DNA of 64,000 nucleotides from Synechococcus sp. BIOS-E4-1 (GCF_014279995.1 NZ_CP047935.1:1695494-1759493); one strand, 5' to 3'. Counted from the stretch's first letter, positions 1 through 10,160 are shown. Numbers and translations are program-made. The notes: generated by a model not told the origin, from the letters alone.

Positions 1-2
1 TC

Positions 3-557
3 AGTCCACGAGCCGTCACCAACTATATGGAAACTGAGGCTTTGCAGAGCTTCAAATCTGGCCAGGCAGCATTCATGCGCAACTGGCCTTATGCCTGGGC
101 TGAATTACAAAAGAACGACAGTCTGGTGAGAAATAAAGTAGGAATTACCACCATGGTGGCACAAACAGGTCATCAACCTGCAGCAACATTGGGAAGCTGG
201 GGATTAAGCCTTTTGAAGGGATCAGCAAATCCTGAATCAACCGTTGAAGCTTTTAAATTTCTCACCAGTGAAGAATCCCAATATTATTTATATACCAAAT
301 ACGGATATACACCAACACAAAGAGCCGTCTTCAATGATCAGAACCTGCTGAAAAACAATCCTTCATTGCAATCCATCGGTGAAGCATTGTCGTATGCCCG
401 CTCCAGACCAGAAACTCCCCTCTATGCACAGATCAGCGATGTTTTGCAGAGAAAACTAAGTGGCACGCTCACGGGAATGACAGAGCCTCCAGCAGGAATG
501 CAACAAGCAGAGCGATCCACAAGTCAGGTGCTTGAAGCAGCAGGAGCAGCTCCCTAA
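3..557 (+). CDS. ABC transporter sugar-binding protein, C-terminal part
   Basis: This is the C-terminal ~184 residues of a periplasmic extracellular solute-binding protein; the start lies before the window. Visible family features are the FMRNWPYAW segment, the GSWGLSLLKGSANPE segment and an AxxFLTSEES helix, all typical of the maltose/trehalose/glucosylglycerol binding proteins (family 1). It ends in TAATG, overlapping the next gene by one base, and heads a four-gene importer operon. The substrate cannot be read from the sequence; glucosylglycerol or sucrose/trehalose uptake is an inference from similar cyanobacterial Ggt operons. Confidence 0.85.
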   Translation, partial: SPRAVTNYMETEALQSFKSGQAAFMRNWPYAWAELQKNDSLVRNKVGITTMVAQTGHQPAATLGSWGLSLLKGSANPESTVEAFKFLTSEESQYYLYTKYGYTPTQRAVFNDQNLLKNNPSLQSIGEALSYARSRPETPLYAQISDVLQRKLSGTLTGMTEPPAGMQQAERSTSQVLEAAGAAP

Positions 558-1432
558 TGCCATTGCTGATCCTGCTGATTCCGTCTCTGATCTTTCTGCT
601 TGCGGTGTTTGCGTTACCGCTATTTCGCTATGTCTGGCTCAGCTTCCATGCAGATTCGGTGATGACAGGTCTGGTGGCCCTCCCGAATCAGGGAGCCAAC
701 TGGCAGCGGTTCATTCAGGACGCCCGTTACTGGCAGGACCTGCTGCAGACCCTTCGCTTTTCCTTTGTCTCAGTGACGGCTGAAGTCGTGCTCGGCTTGA
801 TCATTGCCTTGATCCTCAATCAGCCGTTACGAAAGCGAGCACTGATCAGATCATCCTCATTGATTCCATGGGCCCTGCCCACAACAGTGATGGCTCTTGG
901 CTGGAGATGGATCTTCAACACTCCCTACGGACCCATTGACCGACTGATGCAATCAGGATTGGGACGATCCCTCAATGCTCTGGGGGAACCATCCATTGCA
1001 TGGATCACCACCGTCTACGCCGATATCTGGAAAACAACTCCATTCGTGGCGCTGATTCTGCTTGCTGGCCTGCAGACCATTCCTTCAGATCTCTACGAAG
1101 CAGCAAAACTGGAAGGAGCAGGTCCCTGGATTTGCCTGCGGCGCATCACAATCCCTCTTCTGCTTCCTTACCTGGGTCTTGCACTGATGTTCCGTCTTGC
1201 GCAAGCCTTCGGAGTCTTTGATCTCGTGCAGGTGATGACTGGGGGTGGTCCGGCGAGCAGTACGGAGAGCATTGCTCTCTATGCCTATTGGAATGCTTTG
1301 CGGTTTCTCGATTTTGGGTACAGCGCCACCATCATGATTGGCAGCTTCGTGATTCTCAGTTCACTGATTGTCATTGCATGGCTCGTGATCACAGCAGTGA
1401 GGAGCAGATCTGCAGGAGCCTTCGCCAAATGA
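557..1432 (+). CDS. sugar ABC transporter permease, MalF/GgtC type
   Basis: A 291-residue inner-membrane permease with about six hydrophobic segments (first at residues ~1-25). The EAA loop is visible as YEAAKLEGAGPW near residues 180-192, the site that contacts the ATPase. The start ATG overlaps the stop of the binding-protein gene, and the gene ends in an ATGA overlap with the second permease, so the genes are translationally coupled. With the following permease it would form the heterodimeric channel of a carbohydrate importer. A frame-2 ORF inside it (532-783) is a shadow. Confidence 0.9.
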   Translation: MPLLILLIPSLIFLLAVFALPLFRYVWLSFHADSVMTGLVALPNQGANWQRFIQDARYWQDLLQTLRFSFVSVTAEVVLGLIIALILNQPLRKRALIRSSSLIPWALPTTVMALGWRWIFNTPYGPIDRLMQSGLGRSLNALGEPSIAWITTVYADIWKTTPFVALILLAGLQTIPSDLYEAAKLEGAGPWICLRRITIPLLLPYLGLALMFRLAQAFGVFDLVQVMTGGGPASSTESIALYAYWNALRFLDFGYSATIMIGSFVILSSLIVIAWLVITAVRSRSAGAFAK

Positions 1433-2244
1433 AAGCAGCACGTTTCGTGATTATTGCTTTGTTGATCTGGTCACTCGGTCCATTGGCTTGGCAGCTTTAC
1501 ACCTCCTTCTGCACTGATCAAGCACTAGTCACACCATTTGCATCAATGGATCAGCGTTGGACACTCGCTCATTATCAAAGTGTTCTGCAAAGTAATCCGC
1601 CTTTCATTCGCTATCTTCTCAATAGCTTGTTCGCAGGAGGGATCTCCACAGTCCTCACGCTGTTATTGGCAATCCCTGCAGGTTATAGCCTAAGCAAGCT
1701 TGGACAACGAAGTGCACTGATCATCAAATGTCTGTTGATTGGTTGCGCGCTATTCCCCTATGTTTTGCTCTTTCTGGCATTGCTGGAAATCGCCCGATAT
1801 CTTCAACTTGGAAACAGTCTGCTGGCACTTGCTATTCCCTATGCAGCACTATCGCAACCTCTGGCCGTTCTCCTGCTCACAAATGCATTTTCCGATCTTC
1901 CTCCGGAACTCGAAGATGCTGGCAGGGTCGAAGGATTAAGCGTTTTACAACGATTTCGGTGGATCTTACTTCCACTCATTTCTCCAGCGATTGCCAGCAC
2001 AGCGATTCTTGTTTTTCTGTTCTCATGGAATGAATACCCAATTGCACTCACATGGATCAGCGACTCTGAAAAGTTGACACTTCCTGTTGCGATGGCAAGA
2101 ATTGCTGGATCATCGATTCATTCAGTTCCTTACGGTCCTTACGCAGCAGCTACAGTTATTGGATCAATTCCCCTCATCCTGTTGGTCATGGTTTTCCAGA
2201 AACCCATTGTTTCAGGCTTAACCACAGGAGCTGTTAAGGGATGA
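1429..2244 (+). CDS. sugar ABC transporter permease, MalG/GgtD type
   Basis: A 271-residue permease, partner of the preceding one. The frame is open from 1288, but the real start is the ATG at 1429, which overlaps the upstream stop (ATGA) and gives the usual MKAARF.. first membrane helix. The EAA loop is degenerate but present as LEDAGRVEGLS around residues 160-175, followed by the WNEYP segment typical of MalG-like subunits. It ends in another ATGA overlap with the ATPase gene. Confidence 0.9.
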   Translation: MKAARFVIIALLIWSLGPLAWQLYTSFCTDQALVTPFASMDQRWTLAHYQSVLQSNPPFIRYLLNSLFAGGISTVLTLLLAIPAGYSLSKLGQRSALIIKCLLIGCALFPYVLLFLALLEIARYLQLGNSLLALAIPYAALSQPLAVLLLTNAFSDLPPELEDAGRVEGLSVLQRFRWILLPLISPAIASTAILVFLFSWNEYPIALTWISDSEKLTLPVAMARIAGSSIHSVPYGPYAAATVIGSIPLILLVMVFQKPIVSGLTTGAVKG

Positions 2245-3215
2245 CACTTGAACTCCGACAGGTCGGACGAAGCATCAACAACCAGTGGATTGTTAAAAAC
2301 CTGACCATGAATGTCGCAGACAATGAATGTCTCGCTCTCGTTGGTCCCAGTGGTTGCGGCAAAAGCACAACACTACGCTTGATTGCAGGACTTGATCCTG
2401 TTAGCGCCGGATCTATTCACATCAGTGGACGTGAGATCACAAGCCTGTCACCTGCTGAAAGAAATGTTGGAATGGTGTTTCAAAGCTATGCACTACTACC
2501 TCACCTGACTGTATTTGAAAACCTCGAACTCGGTTTGCGAATCCGTGGCATATCAAAGCGAGAGAGAACAACAAAAATCAGACAAATTCTCGAGCTTGTT
2601 CAACTGTGGAACCGAGCCGGAAACCGCCCTGCTGAGCTTTCGGGTGGTCAACGTCAAAGAGTTGCTTTAGCCCGGGCACTGCTCAGAGAACCTGACGTTT
2701 ATCTTCTCGATGAACCGATGAGTAATCTGGATGCACAATTAAGAGAGGATATACGTCCTGAACTTCGAAGGCTTGTGCTGGAGCAACGGAAACCGACCAT
2801 CTATGTCACTCATGACCAACATGAAGCCATGGCGATGGCACAACGGATCGCTGTCATTCATGAAGGGACTATTGAGCAGATTGACACCCCATACAATCTC
2901 TATCACATCCCTCGCAGTCTTTTTGTTGCTCGATTCATCGGCCGACCACAAATCAATTGTCTGAAAGACGATTCAGATCGTGTTTGTGCTGTGAGACCTG
3001 AATCCATTCATTTTTCTGATTCAGGATTATCTGCAAAACTCCAATCGAGAGAATGGCTGGGGAATTCCCAGTTGCTGTTCCTGGAAACGCAACATGGATT
3101 GATTCGAGTGATGACACCTCCAGAGCAACCCATTCCAGAACAAATCAGATTGAGCTGGCGAGCTGAAGACGAAATCCTCTTCAACGCTGAAACAGGTCTT
3201 CGTTTAAGCCGATAA
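2241..3215 (+). CDS. sugar ABC transporter ATP-binding protein, MalK/GgtA type
   Basis: A 324-residue cytoplasmic ATPase that powers the importer. Walker A is GPSGCGKST (residues ~36-44), the Q loop is in VFQSYALLPHLTV, the signature is LSGGQRQRVALARAL, Walker B is VYLLDEPMSNLDA, and the switch histidine lies in VTHDQHEAM. The C-terminal ~80 residues form a short regulatory OB-like (TOBE) domain, shorter than in E. coli MalK (371 residues). It is the last gene of the operon, and its 3' end overlaps the convergent csaB gene by 12 bp. Confidence 0.93.
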   Translation: MTLELRQVGRSINNQWIVKNLTMNVADNECLALVGPSGCGKSTTLRLIAGLDPVSAGSIHISGREITSLSPAERNVGMVFQSYALLPHLTVFENLELGLRIRGISKRERTTKIRQILELVQLWNRAGNRPAELSGGQRQRVALARALLREPDVYLLDEPMSNLDAQLREDIRPELRRLVLEQRKPTIYVTHDQHEAMAMAQRIAVIHEGTIEQIDTPYNLYHIPRSLFVARFIGRPQINCLKDDSDRVCAVRPESIHFSDSGLSAKLQSREWLGNSQLLFLETQHGLIRVMTPPEQPIPEQIRLSWRAEDEILFNAETGLRLSR

Positions 3216-4289
3216 TTTTTCGAGTTCCTCAACAAGCATGATCTGGTGAAGCTGTGCATCACGCTTCAATTGCTGAATTTGCGAGCCATCACGTTGAGCT
3301 GTCACGGCTGACTGCCATTGGTGGTTCAACTGATCGGCATTGAGCGGATTATTCAGATCCACCCAGGGCAAGGCTGCGAGTTGCGCCGCTGCCTTCACTT
3401 TCGGGTCATAACTCAGCGCCGCGGTCGGGCAACCTGCCATTGCAGCAAGAATCAAGGCATGCAGACGCATTGCGATGACCAGTGAAGCTTCACTGAACAT
3501 CGTCTGAACCTGTTCAAGGCTGTCTGCCTGCATCTGAACGGAACGGCGACACAATCCATCAGGAATCAGATCACGACTGCGAAGTTCATTCCACAGCGAT
3601 GCATCCTGGTCTGCGTGGAAGGCCAGCCAGATCACCTCAGAACAACCACTGGAACTCAAACGATCAACCGCCTCAAGAAGAACACTCCAGCCCCTGCTAT
3701 CCAACAGAAGAGTGGGTCTCCAGCAGAGGATCAGCCTGTCGCCACCCTTCCAAACTGGCGAGGGATGACGCCAGACGGGATCGGGTCCCATCACCATCGG
3801 AACGTTGAGTCCCCAGCGCTGCGCAAGCCCCATGGAGCCAGGGTCACGCCAGGACACAGCCCTGACACCAGAGAGAGTGTGCTTCACCAGGACTTGGCTG
3901 AATCGATGATGCAGAGGGCCAAGTCCCTGGCCCCAGAGCAGGATTGGAATGCGCTTGAAGCGGGCACTCCAGAGAAGAACGAGATAGTAAAGAAGGCTTT
4001 TAAAACTGGTTCCGTCCTGAAGCAAACTACCGCCGCCAAGGACCAGAGCATCAACATGGTTCAGGGCCTGAATGGTGTCCGATAGTGAGCGACGATTCAC
4101 GGTCGACACCCCGGCAACCAGATCTTGTACGGCGTCTGGGTCCCTAGCTGTCACCACAAGGTCCCAATCGCAAGGAATCTGCGACACCAGCACTTGAAGC
4201 AGCGCATCGTCACCGAGATTGTGCTCGCCGTAATAACCACAGAGCAGGACGCTCAACTTCCGCCCACTGCGAAGCGCCTTCACCAGCAA
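3204..4289 (-). CDS. csaB: polysaccharide pyruvyl transferase CsaB
   Basis: A 361-residue member of the polysaccharide pyruvyl transferase family. In bacteria with S-layers CsaB adds ketal-linked pyruvate to secondary cell-wall polysaccharide, and picocyanobacteria carry a conserved homologue. Visible are the N-terminal GYYGEHNLGDDALL motif, a GGGSLLQD motif at ~95-102, and a C-terminal RLHALILAAMAGCP segment. The frame opens with TTG at 4289; a GTG two codons later (4283) is an equally possible start. It converges on the sugar ABC operon and overlaps its end. Confidence 0.85.
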   Translation of the reverse strand: MLVKALRSGRKLSVLLCGYYGEHNLGDDALLQVLVSQIPCDWDLVVTARDPDAVQDLVAGVSTVNRRSLSDTIQALNHVDALVLGGGSLLQDGTSFKSLLYYLVLLWSARFKRIPILLWGQGLGPLHHRFSQVLVKHTLSGVRAVSWRDPGSMGLAQRWGLNVPMVMGPDPVWRHPSPVWKGGDRLILCWRPTLLLDSRGWSVLLEAVDRLSSSGCSEVIWLAFHADQDASLWNELRSRDLIPDGLCRRSVQMQADSLEQVQTMFSEASLVIAMRLHALILAAMAGCPTAALSYDPKVKAAAQLAALPWVDLNNPLNADQLNHQWQSAVTAQRDGSQIQQLKRDAQLHQIMLVEELEKLSA

Positions 4290-4355
4290 TCATCAATTGA
4301 TCGGACCATTATCCAAGTCTTCAACCGTTACGGTGAACTACGCCATTGAACTGAC

Positions 4356-4664
4356 ATGCACGCGCTATCGCTGGGGACATGGTGGATTCATTGGGCCTCC
4401 GTGGCTGAATGGCTGATGGCCATCGTGCTGATTCATCAATACAAACCTGATGGACAGGACGCCACGTCGCAGCGAATCGCCTGGGCGATGCTTCCAGCTC
4501 TGGTCAGTGCAATGGCGGCTTGCACATGGCATCTCTACGACAACGCTGAAGAGTTGCGCTGGCTGGTCACGCTACAGGCATCATTCACCCTGATCGGCAA
4601 CATCATGCTGGCCTGGGCCGCATGGTCAATCGAAGCGCCGACAAACGTGGAGGATCAGATCTGA
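4356..4664 (+). CDS. DUF2499 small membrane protein
   Basis: A 102-residue integral membrane protein with three hydrophobic segments and a conserved-looking start MHALSLGTWWIHW. It resembles the DUF2499 family of cyanobacteria and plastid-bearing eukaryotes, whose function is not established. Its TGA overlaps the ATG of the following DUF3593-like gene by one base. These two families are regularly neighbours, suggesting joint action in the thylakoid or plasma membrane (inference). Confidence 0.75.
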   Translation: MHALSLGTWWIHWASVAEWLMAIVLIHQYKPDGQDATSQRIAWAMLPALVSAMAACTWHLYDNAEELRWLVTLQASFTLIGNIMLAWAAWSIEAPTNVEDQI

Positions 4665-4954
4665 TGCCTGACTTCGATCCATCACCGTTGTTCGCGCTCT
4701 CCCTCTTTCCCTATCTGATTTTTCTTTATTACCTGGGTCAACGTCGGTTGCTTCCCACATTGAGCCGTCGTGGCTTTCAACTCACACTGTTGTTTGTCGG
4801 AATCACGATTGGAGCAGCTTTGATCGCTGAGCTGAAATTTGGAGCTGAGCTGGTGGCGGTTGATCCCCTGCATGGCGGCGCCGAGGCTTTCCTGACGCTC
4901 AGCAATGCCGTGATCGTCGCAGGACTGATCGGGTATCAAAAAGCACTCCGATGA
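4664..4954 (+). CDS. DUF3593 small membrane protein
   Basis: A 96-residue protein with three predicted membrane segments (FALSLFPYLIFLYYL, LLFVGITIGAALIA, and a C-terminal one), resembling cyanobacterial DUF3593. The frame is open upstream to 4622, but the ATG at 4664 overlapping the DUF2499 stop gives the expected MPDFDPSPLF start. It is followed by psaK. Function unknown. Confidence 0.75.
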   Translation: MPDFDPSPLFALSLFPYLIFLYYLGQRRLLPTLSRRGFQLTLLFVGITIGAALIAELKFGAELVAVDPLHGGAEAFLTLSNAVIVAGLIGYQKALR

Positions 4955-5021
4955 ACAACTTTTACAAGTGTTGTGCGTGAATGCCTAAAGGCTGGAAGAT
5001 AAGTCGTTGCCTCTGTTCTTC

Positions 5022-5279
5022 ATGCTCGCTCCACTTCTGGCCATTGCTCCCGCCACGCTTACCTGGTCTCCAAAGGTGGGGCTTGTGATGATTGTCTGCA
5101 ACGTCATCGCCATTGTGATCGGCAAAGCTGCGATCAAATTTCCGAATGAAGGAGCCCAATTGCCCAACCCATCATTCTTCGGTGGCATGAGCCACGCTTC
5201 TCTGCTGGCCACGACAAGCCTTGGGCATGTGATTGGAATGGGCGCCATTCTCGGACTGGCGACAAGAGGGGTTCTTTGA
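5022..5279 (+). CDS. psaK: photosystem I subunit PsaK
   Basis: An 85-residue thylakoid protein at the edge of photosystem I. The sequence shows two membrane helices (residues ~10-32 and ~57-80) around a stromal loop with FPNEGAQLPNPSFFGG, characteristic of PsaK. I prefer the ATG at 5022; the open frame extends five codons upstream to a TTG at 5007, and neither start has a strong Shine-Dalgarno sequence. A strong terminator follows at once. In known PSI structures PsaK binds peripheral chlorophylls. Confidence 0.9.
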   Translation: MLAPLLAIAPATLTWSPKVGLVMIVCNVIAIVIGKAAIKFPNEGAQLPNPSFFGGMSHASLLATTSLGHVIGMGAILGLATRGVL

Positions 5280-5310
5280 ATTAACCCTGAACTGAACAAT
5301 CGGAATCTCG

Positions 5311-5333
5311 GGGTGGCATGGCCACCCTTTTTT
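5311..5333 (+). terminator. rho-independent terminator after psaK
   Basis: A perfect 7-bp stem (GGGTGGC / GCCACCC) with a 3-nt loop is followed by six T residues. It lies between the convergent psaK and dxs genes and serves psaK. Confidence 0.9.
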
Positions 5334-5337
5334 GTGG

Positions 5338-7281
5338 TCAGCTGCGCACTGATGGGATTTCAACGCCAGTTTCTGAACTGTTCTGAATCTGAGTGCTGAT
5401 GAAGTTGAAGCGTTCTCGGATTCTCTCGGCCATCTGATCAGGCAGCAGGCCAAGCGTTTCGAAACTCTGCTGTGGCGTGGCATGGTCCACCAGAACATCT
5501 GGAATTCCCAGCCTCATCACAGGCAGATGGAGTTCTGATTCCTGAAGGGACTCAATCACAGCGGAACCAAAGCCGCCTTCCAGTGACCCTTCCTCCATGG
5601 TGACCAGTCGACCGATGCGCTTGGCCAGTGGGTGCAGCAATTCTGTATCGAGAGGTCTGAGGAATCGAGCATTGACGACCGTGGCCTGGATCCCCTGAGC
5701 GGCAAGGAGTTCAGCTGTCGCCATCGCTTTGGCATTCATGGCGCCATAGGCCACGATCACCAGATCATCACCGGTGCGCAGGACTTCGCCACAACCGATC
5801 GGAAGCGGTTCCCAACCCTCCTCCATGAGAGGAACGCCTTCGCCAGGGCCCCTCGGAATCCGGATTGCACAGGGTCCGTCGTGCTTGAGTGAGCTGACCA
5901 GCATGCGTTGGAGTTCAGCCTCATCCCTTGGAGCCATCACCGTGAAGTTGGGGATGGAGCGCATGTAGCTGATGTCGTACTGGCCCTGGTGGGTTGGGCC
6001 ATCGGCACCGACGACGCCTGCACGGTCCAGCACGAATGTGACCGGCAGTTTCTGAATCCCCACATCGTGGATCAACTGGTCGTAGGCCCTTTGCAGGAAG
6101 GTGCTGTAAATGGCCACAACAGGGCGAAGACCATCGGAAGCCATTCCAGCTGACAGGGTCACCGCATGTTGCTCAGCGATGCCGACGTCAATGTATTGAT
6201 CCGGCAAAGCTTTCTGCAGCAAGTCCAGACCCGTGCCGGTGGCCATTGCCGCTGTAATTCCGACAACTCGGGGGTTCTGCTCGCAGATTTTGACCAGGGT
6301 CTGTCCGAAAACCTTGCTGTAGCTGGGAGGTTTTGGAGTTTTGCTCGGTCGGGCCTTGCCGGTGTTCAGGTCAAAAGCCGACTGAGCGTGATAACCCACC
6401 TGATCGGCCTCCGCGTAGGGGTAGCCCTTGCCTTTGGTGGTGAGCACATGCACCAGAACTGGACCACCAACACGGTGAGCTTCCTGGAACGTTCTCATCA
6501 TCTCTGCGATGTCGTGACCATCGACTGGCCCCATATAGGTGAAGCCAAGTTCTTCGAAGACGGCACCGAGCTTGGGCACCGCCAGACGACGCATGCTGCC
6601 CTTGAGTCGGTTGAGTTCAGCCGGGAGATCACCGCCCATGAACGGGAGATGACGCATGCTTTCTTCAACGCTCCCCGACAGAAACTGCATTGGAGGGCTG
6701 AGCCTCATCCGATTCAGATGACTTGAGAGCGCACCGACCGGCGGGGAAATGGACATGTCATTGTCGTTGAGCACCACCAACAATGGGGTGTTGGGCATAT
6801 GACCGGCATGATTGATGGCCTCAAGGGCCATTCCACCGGTGAGTGCTCCGTCCCCGATCACTGCAACGCATTTGTGATCCTGGCCAAGCCTGTCCCGGGC
6901 CATGGCCATTCCCAGTGCAGCTGAGATGGAGGTGCTGGCGTGACCTGCGCCGAAATGGTCGAATGTGCTCTCTGAGCGTTTGAGATATCCCGCCACGCCA
7001 CCCTTTTGTCTGAGCGAATCGAAATCGGCGTAGCGACCTGTGATCAGTTTGTGGGGATAGGCCTGGTGGCCAACGTCCCAGACCACGCGATCACGGTCCA
7101 GATCCAGGGTTTGATACAGGGCGAGAGTGAGTTCAACAACCCCAAGACCGGGACCGAGGTGACCACCGCTATTGGACACAACTTCCAGGTGCCGCTGACG
7201 GATTTGGGCCGCAACATCTTCAAGCTCGGCCACGGATAGACCATGCAGCTGATTGGGATGCGATAGATCGCTCAGGTGCAT
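5338..7281 (-). CDS. dxs: 1-deoxy-D-xylulose-5-phosphate synthase
   Basis: A 647-residue thiamine-diphosphate enzyme that condenses pyruvate and glyceraldehyde 3-phosphate, the first step of the MEP isoprenoid pathway feeding carotenoids, phytol and quinones. Visible are the substrate/cofactor motif [18 protein letters not shown], the ThDP-binding [18 protein letters not shown], and the transketolase pyrimidine-domain segment [15 protein letters not shown]. The frame is open to 7305, but the ATG at 7281 gives the family-typical [12 protein letters not shown]. Convergent with psaK, divergent from ilvA. Confidence 0.97.
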   Translation of the reverse strand: MHLSDLSHPNQLHGLSVAELEDVAAQIRQRHLEVVSNSGGHLGPGLGVVELTLALYQTLDLDRDRVVWDVGHQAYPHKLITGRYADFDSLRQKGGVAGYLKRSESTFDHFGAGHASTSISAALGMAMARDRLGQDHKCVAVIGDGALTGGMALEAINHAGHMPNTPLLVVLNDNDMSISPPVGALSSHLNRMRLSPPMQFLSGSVEESMRHLPFMGGDLPAELNRLKGSMRRLAVPKLGAVFEELGFTYMGPVDGHDIAEMMRTFQEAHRVGGPVLVHVLTTKGKGYPYAEADQVGYHAQSAFDLNTGKARPSKTPKPPSYSKVFGQTLVKICEQNPRVVGITAAMATGTGLDLLQKALPDQYIDVGIAEQHAVTLSAGMASDGLRPVVAIYSTFLQRAYDQLIHDVGIQKLPVTFVLDRAGVVGADGPTHQGQYDISYMRSIPNFTVMAPRDEAELQRMLVSSLKHDGPCAIRIPRGPGEGVPLMEEGWEPLPIGCGEVLRTGDDLVIVAYGAMNAKAMATAELLAAQGIQATVVNARFLRPLDTELLHPLAKRIGRLVTMEEGSLEGGFGSAVIESLQESELHLPVMRLGIPDVLVDHATPQQSFETLGLLPDQMAERIRERFNFISTQIQNSSETGVEIPSVRS

Positions 7282-7358
7282 GAGCCTCCCGGCAGATTGA
7301 GTCAATCTACGAGGCGTGCCTGCCGCCCGTGAAAGCCTCAGGTTGTCAGACTGATCCG

Positions 7359-8882
7359 ATGGATGATTACCTGCAGAGGATCTTGCGCGCGAGGGTTTAC
7401 GACGTTGCCCGTGAAAGCCCGCTCGAGTCAGCGACCAATCTCAGCCGTCGTCTGAACAATCATGTTTGGCTCAAACGTGAGGATCTGCAACCCGTCTTTT
7501 CCTTCAAGCTGCGCGGTGCCTACAACCGCATGGCTCAACTGTCCGACGACGAACGCTCACGCGGTGTGATCGCCTCAAGCGCAGGCAACCATGCCCAGGG
7601 TGTTGCACTGAGCGCGGCCCATCTGCAGTGCAGAGCCGTGATCGTGATGCCGATCACCACTCCCAGCGTGAAGGTGGAGGCGGTTCGCCAACTCGGCGGC
7701 GAGGTGATCCTTCACGGAGAGACCTACGACGAGGCCTACGCGGAGGCACGAAGACGCAGCGAACTGGATGGTCTCTGTTTCATTCATCCTTTTGACGATC
7801 CCGAGGTGATTGCTGGTCAGGGAACCGTTGGGATGGAGATCCTGCGCCAAAGCCAACAACCTCCAGACGCGATTTATGTGGCCATTGGTGGTGGCGGGCT
7901 GATCGGAGGGGTGGCTGCTTACGTCAAGAGCCTCTGGCCTGATGTTGAAGTGATTGGCGTCGAACCGCATGACGCCGCAGCAATGACTCTTTCTCTGGAG
8001 GCCGGAGAAAGAATTCGGCTTCCACAGGTGGGGTTGTTCGCAGATGGAGTTGCTGTTCGAGAGGTGGGTGAACACACCTTTCGACTGGCTCAGAAGTACG
8101 TGGATTCCATCGTCACAGTGAGCACCGATGAGATCTGCGCATCAATAAAAGATGTTTTTGAAGACACCCGATCCATTCTGGAACCGGCTGGGGCTCTGGC
8201 TGTTGCGGGCCTGAAGGCCGATGTCTCAAGACGGCAACTTCAAAACAAGCAGCTAGTGGCAATTGCTTGCGGCGCCAATATGAATTTCAACCGTCTGCGC
8301 TTTGTTGCGGAACGGGCGGAGCTCGGTGAGGAGCGCGAGGCCATGCTCGCCGTGGAGATACCGGAACAGCCCGGCAGCTTGCGCAAACTCTCCGAGCTCC
8401 TGCAAAAGCGCAGCCTCACCGAATTCAGTTATCGGATGGGCGCCGGTGATCAGGCCCACATCTTCATGGGTGTGCAGGTCAGGGATGTCCAGGACCGACG
8501 AGATCTACTGGCCTCACTGAGCAGCAATGGGTACGAATGCCTGGATCTCAGTGACGACGAACTGGCCAAGGTCCATCTGCGTCACATGGTGGGGGGGCGT
8601 TTGCCCCAGAAATCAGACGAGCCAAGTGAGGAGCTGTTGTACCGATTTGAGTTTCCCGAACGACCCGGCGCGCTGATGCGGTTTGTGAATGCGCTTCACT
8701 CAAACTGGAGCATCAGCATCTTTCACTATCGAAACCACGGTGCCGATGTGGGTCGGATCGTTGTTGGTGTGCTTGTCAGTCCAGACGATCTCGAGTCATG
8801 GCAGGCCGTCCTGAGAGACCTGGGCTATCCGAGCTGGGAAGAGACCTCAAACCCCGCTTACCGGATTTTTCTGGGTCCCTGA
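7359..8882 (+). CDS. ilvA: biosynthetic threonine ammonia-lyase
   Basis: A 507-residue PLP enzyme converting threonine to 2-oxobutanoate, the entry step of isoleucine synthesis. The catalytic lysine lies in [12 protein letters not shown], the phosphate-binding motif is GGGGLIGG, and there is a [10 protein letters not shown] segment. The C-terminal ~170 residues hold two ACT-like regulatory repeats (from about [16 protein letters not shown] and [14 protein letters not shown]), as in isoleucine-feedback-regulated IlvA. The ATG at 7359 is preferred over the GTG at 7329. Confidence 0.96.
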   Translation: MDDYLQRILRARVYDVARESPLESATNLSRRLNNHVWLKREDLQPVFSFKLRGAYNRMAQLSDDERSRGVIASSAGNHAQGVALSAAHLQCRAVIVMPITTPSVKVEAVRQLGGEVILHGETYDEAYAEARRRSELDGLCFIHPFDDPEVIAGQGTVGMEILRQSQQPPDAIYVAIGGGGLIGGVAAYVKSLWPDVEVIGVEPHDAAAMTLSLEAGERIRLPQVGLFADGVAVREVGEHTFRLAQKYVDSIVTVSTDEICASIKDVFEDTRSILEPAGALAVAGLKADVSRRQLQNKQLVAIACGANMNFNRLRFVAERAELGEEREAMLAVEIPEQPGSLRKLSELLQKRSLTEFSYRMGAGDQAHIFMGVQVRDVQDRRDLLASLSSNGYECLDLSDDELAKVHLRHMVGGRLPQKSDEPSEELLYRFEFPERPGALMRFVNALHSNWSISIFHYRNHGADVGRIVVGVLVSPDDLESWQAVLRDLGYPSWEETSNPAYRIFLGP

Positions 8883-8936
8883 TGGCGCTCACTGGGATGA
8901 GCGTTACCTTGGCTTGTCGGATCAAAGGATGCTGAC

Positions 8937-9485
8937 TTGAACCAGGGAAGCGACCAACCAGGCAGTCAAAGCCCTCAGGACGTTGGGTCCCTGGTGTCAC
9001 TCCCCGCTCGTCTCGAGGCGATCTTGTACCTCAAAGGTCGGCCTGTGTCTTTGCAGGAGCTGGCCTCCCTCGTCGGTCTGTCCGAATCGGAGACCGAGCA
9101 AGGAATGCTGATCCTGATCGCTGGCTACGCCCAGCGCGACACCTCTCTGGAGATCAACCAGAGCAACGGTCGTTACAGCCTGCAGTTGCGTCCTGGTCTG
9201 GGTGAACTTGTGCGCGATCTGCTGCCTGTGAATCTCTCAACAGCCACGCTTCGGACTCTGGCCACAGTGGCGCTGAAAAAAAGGATTCTCCAGTCTGATC
9301 TGGTTGATCTCAGAGGGTCGGGTGCCTACGACCACATCAAGGAACTGGTGAACCAGAACTTCATCGAACGCAAGCGTCAGAGCGAGGGGCGCTCATACTG
9401 GATCACACTCTCCGAGAAGTTTCACAGAACGTTTTCGGTCCTTCCTGACCTGGGAGGTGGCTCCGAACCACCCCAGGCTGCATAG
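8937..9485 (+). CDS. scpB: segregation and condensation protein ScpB
   Basis: A 182-residue winged-helix protein matching ScpB, the kleisin-associated subunit of the Smc-ScpA-ScpB condensin. Visible are LPARLEAILYLKGRPVS at the first winged helix and a second one around LRTLATVALKKRILQSDLVDLRG. The start is uncertain: TTG at 8937 has a plausible AAAGGA Shine-Dalgarno 7 nt upstream, while GTG at 8994 would begin just before the conserved domain. scpA is not in the window. A YggT-family gene follows after 24 bp. Confidence 0.85.
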   Translation: MNQGSDQPGSQSPQDVGSLVSLPARLEAILYLKGRPVSLQELASLVGLSESETEQGMLILIAGYAQRDTSLEINQSNGRYSLQLRPGLGELVRDLLPVNLSTATLRTLATVALKKRILQSDLVDLRGSGAYDHIKELVNQNFIERKRQSEGRSYWITLSEKFHRTFSVLPDLGGGSEPPQAA

Positions 9486-9509
9486 AGTTCTATTAATTCC
9501 GCGTTTTCC

Positions 9510-9812
9510 ATGGCCATCGAGCTTGTGTCAACAGTCCTACAGGTGCTCGCCCAGACACTCCAGATTTATTCGTTGGTCTTGATCGTGCGAGTACTACTGA
9601 GCTGGTTCCCCAATCTCGACTGGGGTAATCCAGTGCTCAGCACTGTGAGTTCGATAACCGATCCCTATTTGAATGCCTTTCGTGGTTTGATCCCGCCTTT
9701 GGGTGGCCTGGATCTTTCGGCGATTCTGGCCTTCATTGCCCTGAGCCTGATGCAGCAGTTGCTGATGTCTGCAAGTTTCGCCTTCGCCGGCGGTTTCGGC
9801 ATGTACGGCTGA
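9510..9812 (+). CDS. YggT family membrane protein
   Basis: A 100-residue protein with two hydrophobic segments flanking the YggT signature region (IVRVLLSWFPNLDW, then ITDPYLNAFRGLIPPLGGLDLS). YggT/YlmG proteins are linked to cell division and, in chloroplasts, to nucleoid partitioning. Its position just downstream of scpB is consistent with a chromosome-segregation role (inference). Confidence 0.88.
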   Translation: MAIELVSTVLQVLAQTLQIYSLVLIVRVLLSWFPNLDWGNPVLSTVSSITDPYLNAFRGLIPPLGGLDLSAILAFIALSLMQQLLMSASFAFAGGFGMYG

Positions 9813-9830
9813 CCACAGATCAATGGATGT

Positions 9831-10160
9831 TCAACGGTGATCACCTTCCCCCTGGAGGGTGCCTCGCTGGGACCGGCTTTTGAGTTTGCTGAGATTGGCT
9901 GATGCCACTTGCTCAAGGCTGAGACCGAGTTCTGTGGCCAGTTGCGCCACGTACCAGAGCACATCTCCCAGCTCCAGAGCCACGTCCTCGGTGAAACGCT
10001 CATCCACAACGCCTCCACGATCACGGATCAGTTTCTTGACTTTGTCGGCGACCTCACCTGCTTCGCCTGTCAGACCCAAGGTTGGATAGATCAGATTGTT
10101 GCCGGCATCGGGATAGCGAGCCGTGTTGCGTGATTCAAGTTGGTAGTCGTTGAAGAGCAA
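9831..10160 (-). CDS. MazG-like nucleotide pyrophosphohydrolase
   Basis: A 109-residue single-domain MazG/all-alpha NTP pyrophosphohydrolase. The metal-binding acidic residues are visible in GLTGEAGEVADKVKK (ExxE) and in ELGDVLWYVAQLA (ExxxD). Such enzymes hydrolyse non-canonical or excess NTPs to NMPs. It is convergent with the YggT gene and divergent from pyk, with about 60 bp between. It is shorter than E. coli MazG (263 residues), which has two repeats. Confidence 0.85.
   Translation of the reverse strand: MLFNDYQLESRNTARYPDAGNNLIYPTLGLTGEAGEVADKVKKLIRDRGGVVDERFTEDVALELGDVLWYVAQLATELGLSLEQVASANLSKLKSRSQRGTLQGEGDHR

Noticed and set aside
3599-4085. Long plus-strand frames inside the csaB region
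   Set aside because: Antisense to csaB, which has clear family motifs; no independent support.
6166-6726. 186-codon plus-strand frame inside dxs
   Set aside because: Shadow of the dxs coding strand; no family features.
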